DNA from: Citricoccus sp. CH26A
GTDB lineage: Bacteria > Actinomycetota > Actinomycetes > Actinomycetales > Micrococcaceae
Reading direction: 5' to 3'
Length of the DNA: 64,000 bases
Assembly (NCBI RefSeq): GCF_000224415.1
Contig: NZ_AFXQ01000004.1
Coordinates: forward strand, 124,001 to 188,000
The stretch's first letter is position 1. Each line of letters begins with the position of its first letter. The notes under the pieces are model-generated. The model worked only from the letters and a program-made list of their open reading frames with translations, was not told where the DNA came from and searched no databases. Both the position numbers and the translations under genes were made by a program. Positions 62,506 to 64,000 of the stretch are shown here, one piece after another.

Positions 62506-62937
62506 GATTGCTCCTCCAGGTCAGGATGGTCGGCGCGCAGTGGCAAGGGGCTCACGACGTGTGATCCGACCCACGTGTACGAGGATGTCCAACCACTGGG
62601 GATCTGTCCAGAGCGAGGGAAGGAAAAGTTACCGACCGGTTCGTGGGGGCGTCCGCGTCCGGTCGGTGGTGGCCCCGCCTCATCCCCGGTGTGGTGGGCC
62701 CGCAGTGCTGCGTGCCCCACCGCGCAAGAAGTCAGCGGCGTTCCTGGCGCCGCCGGTGGGAACCGCACACGTTCACCTTCTCGCTACCCACCGGCCGTAC
62801 ACTGCGCGCATCGGTGGCAGGCCGCCCGCCCGGTGCGAGCACCGACCCGGCCCGGCCGAGGCGGGCACACCAAGGCCGCCGCCGTGTTTGTCTCACCCAG
62901 TACCGCCTGCTTGCCCCCCCGATAGAAAGACACCACC
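62506..62937. promoter_or_regulatory. Intergenic region between the thiolase operon and csp
   Basis: No gene is visible in these 432 bp. A perfect 9-bp inverted repeat, ACCGACCGG (62631-62639) and CCGGTCGGT (62659-62667), lies upstream of the thiolase operon; ACCGACCGGTTCGT (62631-62644) is also close to TetR-type palindromes. A minus-strand TTGGAC-N17-TCGGAT is a weak promoter candidate for the thiolase. For csp, TACACT at 62798-62803 is a possible -10, giving a leader of about 130 nt, as is common for cold-shock genes. Confidence 0.4.
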
Positions 62938-63141
62938 ATGGCCACCGGCACCGTCACCTCGTTCAACACCGTGGAAGGGTACGGGCTGATCACCCCCGAC
63001 GATGGCTCCCCCACCGTGTACGTGCACTACACCGCCGTCTCCGGCGACGGTTTCCGTGACCTCCGCGAAGGCCAGAAGGTCACCTTCGAGACCGCGCAGG
63101 GCCCGGACGGTCTGCAGGCCACCACGGTCCGTTCCCTCTGA
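62938..63141 (+). CDS. Atypical cold-shock-domain protein
   Basis: This 67-residue single-domain protein aligns end to end with CspA, but several RNA-binding positions differ. The usual VKWFN reads VTSFN, RNP1 KGFGFI reads EGYGLI, and RNP2 VFVHFSA reads VYVHYTA. The rest (LREGQKVTFETAQGPDGLQA) follows the family. Canonical members bind single-stranded nucleic acid as chaperones; the loss of Trp and of the RNP1 Lys and Phe residues may weaken or change binding. The start is ATG 62938. Confidence 0.88.
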   Translation: MATGTVTSFNTVEGYGLITPDDGSPTVYVHYTAVSGDGFRDLREGQKVTFETAQGPDGLQATTVRSL

Positions 63142-63472
63142 TCCGGTCTGGAACGGCCGCCACGTTCCGGCCCTATCAGATGGGGTACACCCCAGCCTGC
63201 CCTCAGGCGAGCTTGTCAAGGCACCGGGGATGAGATCGCGAGATCACCGTCCTCCGTGATCACTTGGCGGCGGCTCCGACCATGGCCCACGCGTGTCCTC
63301 GAGAGATCGTTAGGCAGGATGGTCCCTCACTGCGGGACGCCGGAACACCGGCGCCAATCTTTGCGTGGGTCGCGTGAACTTCACCGTCGCCTACCACGGG
63401 CCAATCTCAGTAGATCCCCCGGGACACGCGCATCGGGAACATGATGGACTCCACTCTCCGAAGGGAGCGACC
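63142..63472. other. Intergenic region without recognised gene
   Basis: I see no coding frame with family resemblance in these 331 bp. A short stem GGAACG-GCCGCCA-CGTTCC begins 9 bases after the csp stop and may be a weak terminator. No convincing promoter for the next gene was found. Confidence 0.4.
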
Positions 63473-64000
63473 GTGAAGGATGCCGCCACCAGCCTGTCGG
63501 CGCTCATTACGTCCAAGAGGCGACTGTCCGTTCCCGAGCAGATCCAGGCCACGGTCCATGCCACCGACGGCAGCTCAACCCGCGTCTTCGACGTGATCGC
63601 CCGCTCTCCCACCGGTGAGTACCGCAGCATCACCCACGACGAGACCGTGACCTACAACCCCCGCACCCAGGAGCTGGTCCTCGAGCCGGTATACGATCGA
63701 GCGCTGCGCAGACACCGAGAAGAGTTCCCGATGGCACGCCCTATCCTGGCGATGTTCAGCCCCCTGGACCTCCCGATCTGGGATCACACCTCGAACTACG
63801 AGGTCGTGGACGCCTGGCGGACCGGAGACAATATCCGGCTGGAGTTCGCCGGCCCGGCCGGGCACGGCCATGCGATCGTGGACCTGGAGAACCACATCGC
63901 CGTGGAACTGCGGTACCTGGACTGGCTGTACACGGTGCGCGAGCTGTCCACCATGCTCCACGTCGATATCGCAGGGCCGTCAGGGCCTGGACTCCAGAAG
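63473..64000 (+). CDS. Unknown protein, cut by the window end
   Basis: An open frame starts at GTG 63473, with AGGGAG six bases upstream, and runs through the last base (176 codons, no stop). The protein starts VKDAATSLSALITSKRRLSV. It contains RVFDVIARSPTGEYRSITHD, FSPLDLPIWDHTSNYEVVDA and a hydrophobic-aromatic end, VELRYLDWLYTVREL. No signal peptide or membrane segment is visible. I do not recognise a family. Codon use is less GC-biased than the neighbours (ATT, GTA, TAC-GAT-CGA), which may indicate acquired DNA. It may be longer in the full replicon. Confidence 0.6.
   Translation, partial: MKDAATSLSALITSKRRLSVPEQIQATVHATDGSSTRVFDVIARSPTGEYRSITHDETVTYNPRTQELVLEPVYDRALRRHREEFPMARPILAMFSPLDLPIWDHTSNYEVVDAWRTGDNIRLEFAGPAGHGHAIVDLENHIAVELRYLDWLYTVRELSTMLHVDIAGPSGPGLQK

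Overview
This 64 kb window comes from a high-GC actinobacterial chromosome. Gene content (mycothione reductase, GarA, SepF, Wag31/DivIVA, class II DAHP synthase, PknL-type kinase) fits Actinobacteria. The MurE substrate motif (DDDPH in place of DNPR) and a FtsZ tail ending DVPDFLK point to an L-lysine-peptidoglycan member of the Micrococcaceae (Micrococcus/Citricoccus/Kocuria-like). The family is an inference. I saw no rRNA, tRNA, insertion sequence, CRISPR array or prophage.

Layout. (1) 1-6,825: the 3' part of a polyphosphate glucokinase with a Lys/Ala-rich tail, then leftward nrdR (with two NrdR boxes), dnaE, rluD (apparent frameshift) and lspA. (2) 6,890-27,160: a complete leftward division and cell wall (dcw) cluster, read in transcription order mraZ, rsmH, ftsL, ftsI, murE, murF, mraY, murD, ftsW, murG, murC, ftsQ, ftsZ, pgeF, yggS, sepF, yggT, divIVA. 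Most internal junctions overlap by 1-14 bases. It begins at a promoter carrying three 10-bp-phased MraZ-type repeats and ends in two tandem hairpins. (3) 27,200-41,150: DUF3040 protein, dinB, polyprenyl synthetase, an Rv2175c-like regulator, a LysM/transglycosylase secreted protein, a PknL-type PASTA kinase (apparent frameshift), aroG, plsC, esterase, a hypothetical membrane protein (apparent frameshift), ROK kinase and fadD15. The order resembles the Mycobacterium tuberculosis Rv2173-Rv2187 region. (4) 41,148-50,364: mycothione reductase, pyruvate carboxylase, a ParA-like ATPase, and the conserved block gcvH-garA-ftsR-DUF151-merR. (5) 50,430-64,000: accessory metabolism. This holds a tandem-MarR regulator divergent from a flavin aromatic hydroxylase, DinB-like protein, MFS exporter, release-factor-like protein, peptide transporter, DUF488, a thiolase/acyl-CoA ligase/enoyl-CoA hydratase operon, an atypical cold-shock protein and an unknown gene cut by the window end.

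Three cross-cutting observations stand out. First, at least ten genes have a TAnnnT -10 element exactly 6-7 nt before the start codon, so they are probably leaderless, and for several this decides the start. Second, three genes (rluD, pknL, the 37.5 kb membrane protein) are each broken by one base at a short G or C run, which suggests homopolymer errors or very recent indels. Third, the window holds several recent tandem duplications: identical LysM copies, an 18-bp repeat in ftsL, a 23-bp intergenic repeat and a 38-bp repeat pair in the dcw leader.

I did not find a clearly new multi-gene system. The most original items are the tandem-MarR/aromatic hydroxylase pair, the Lys-rich PpgK tail, the muralytic enzyme placed between PknL and its presumed substrate, and the unusual cold-shock protein.
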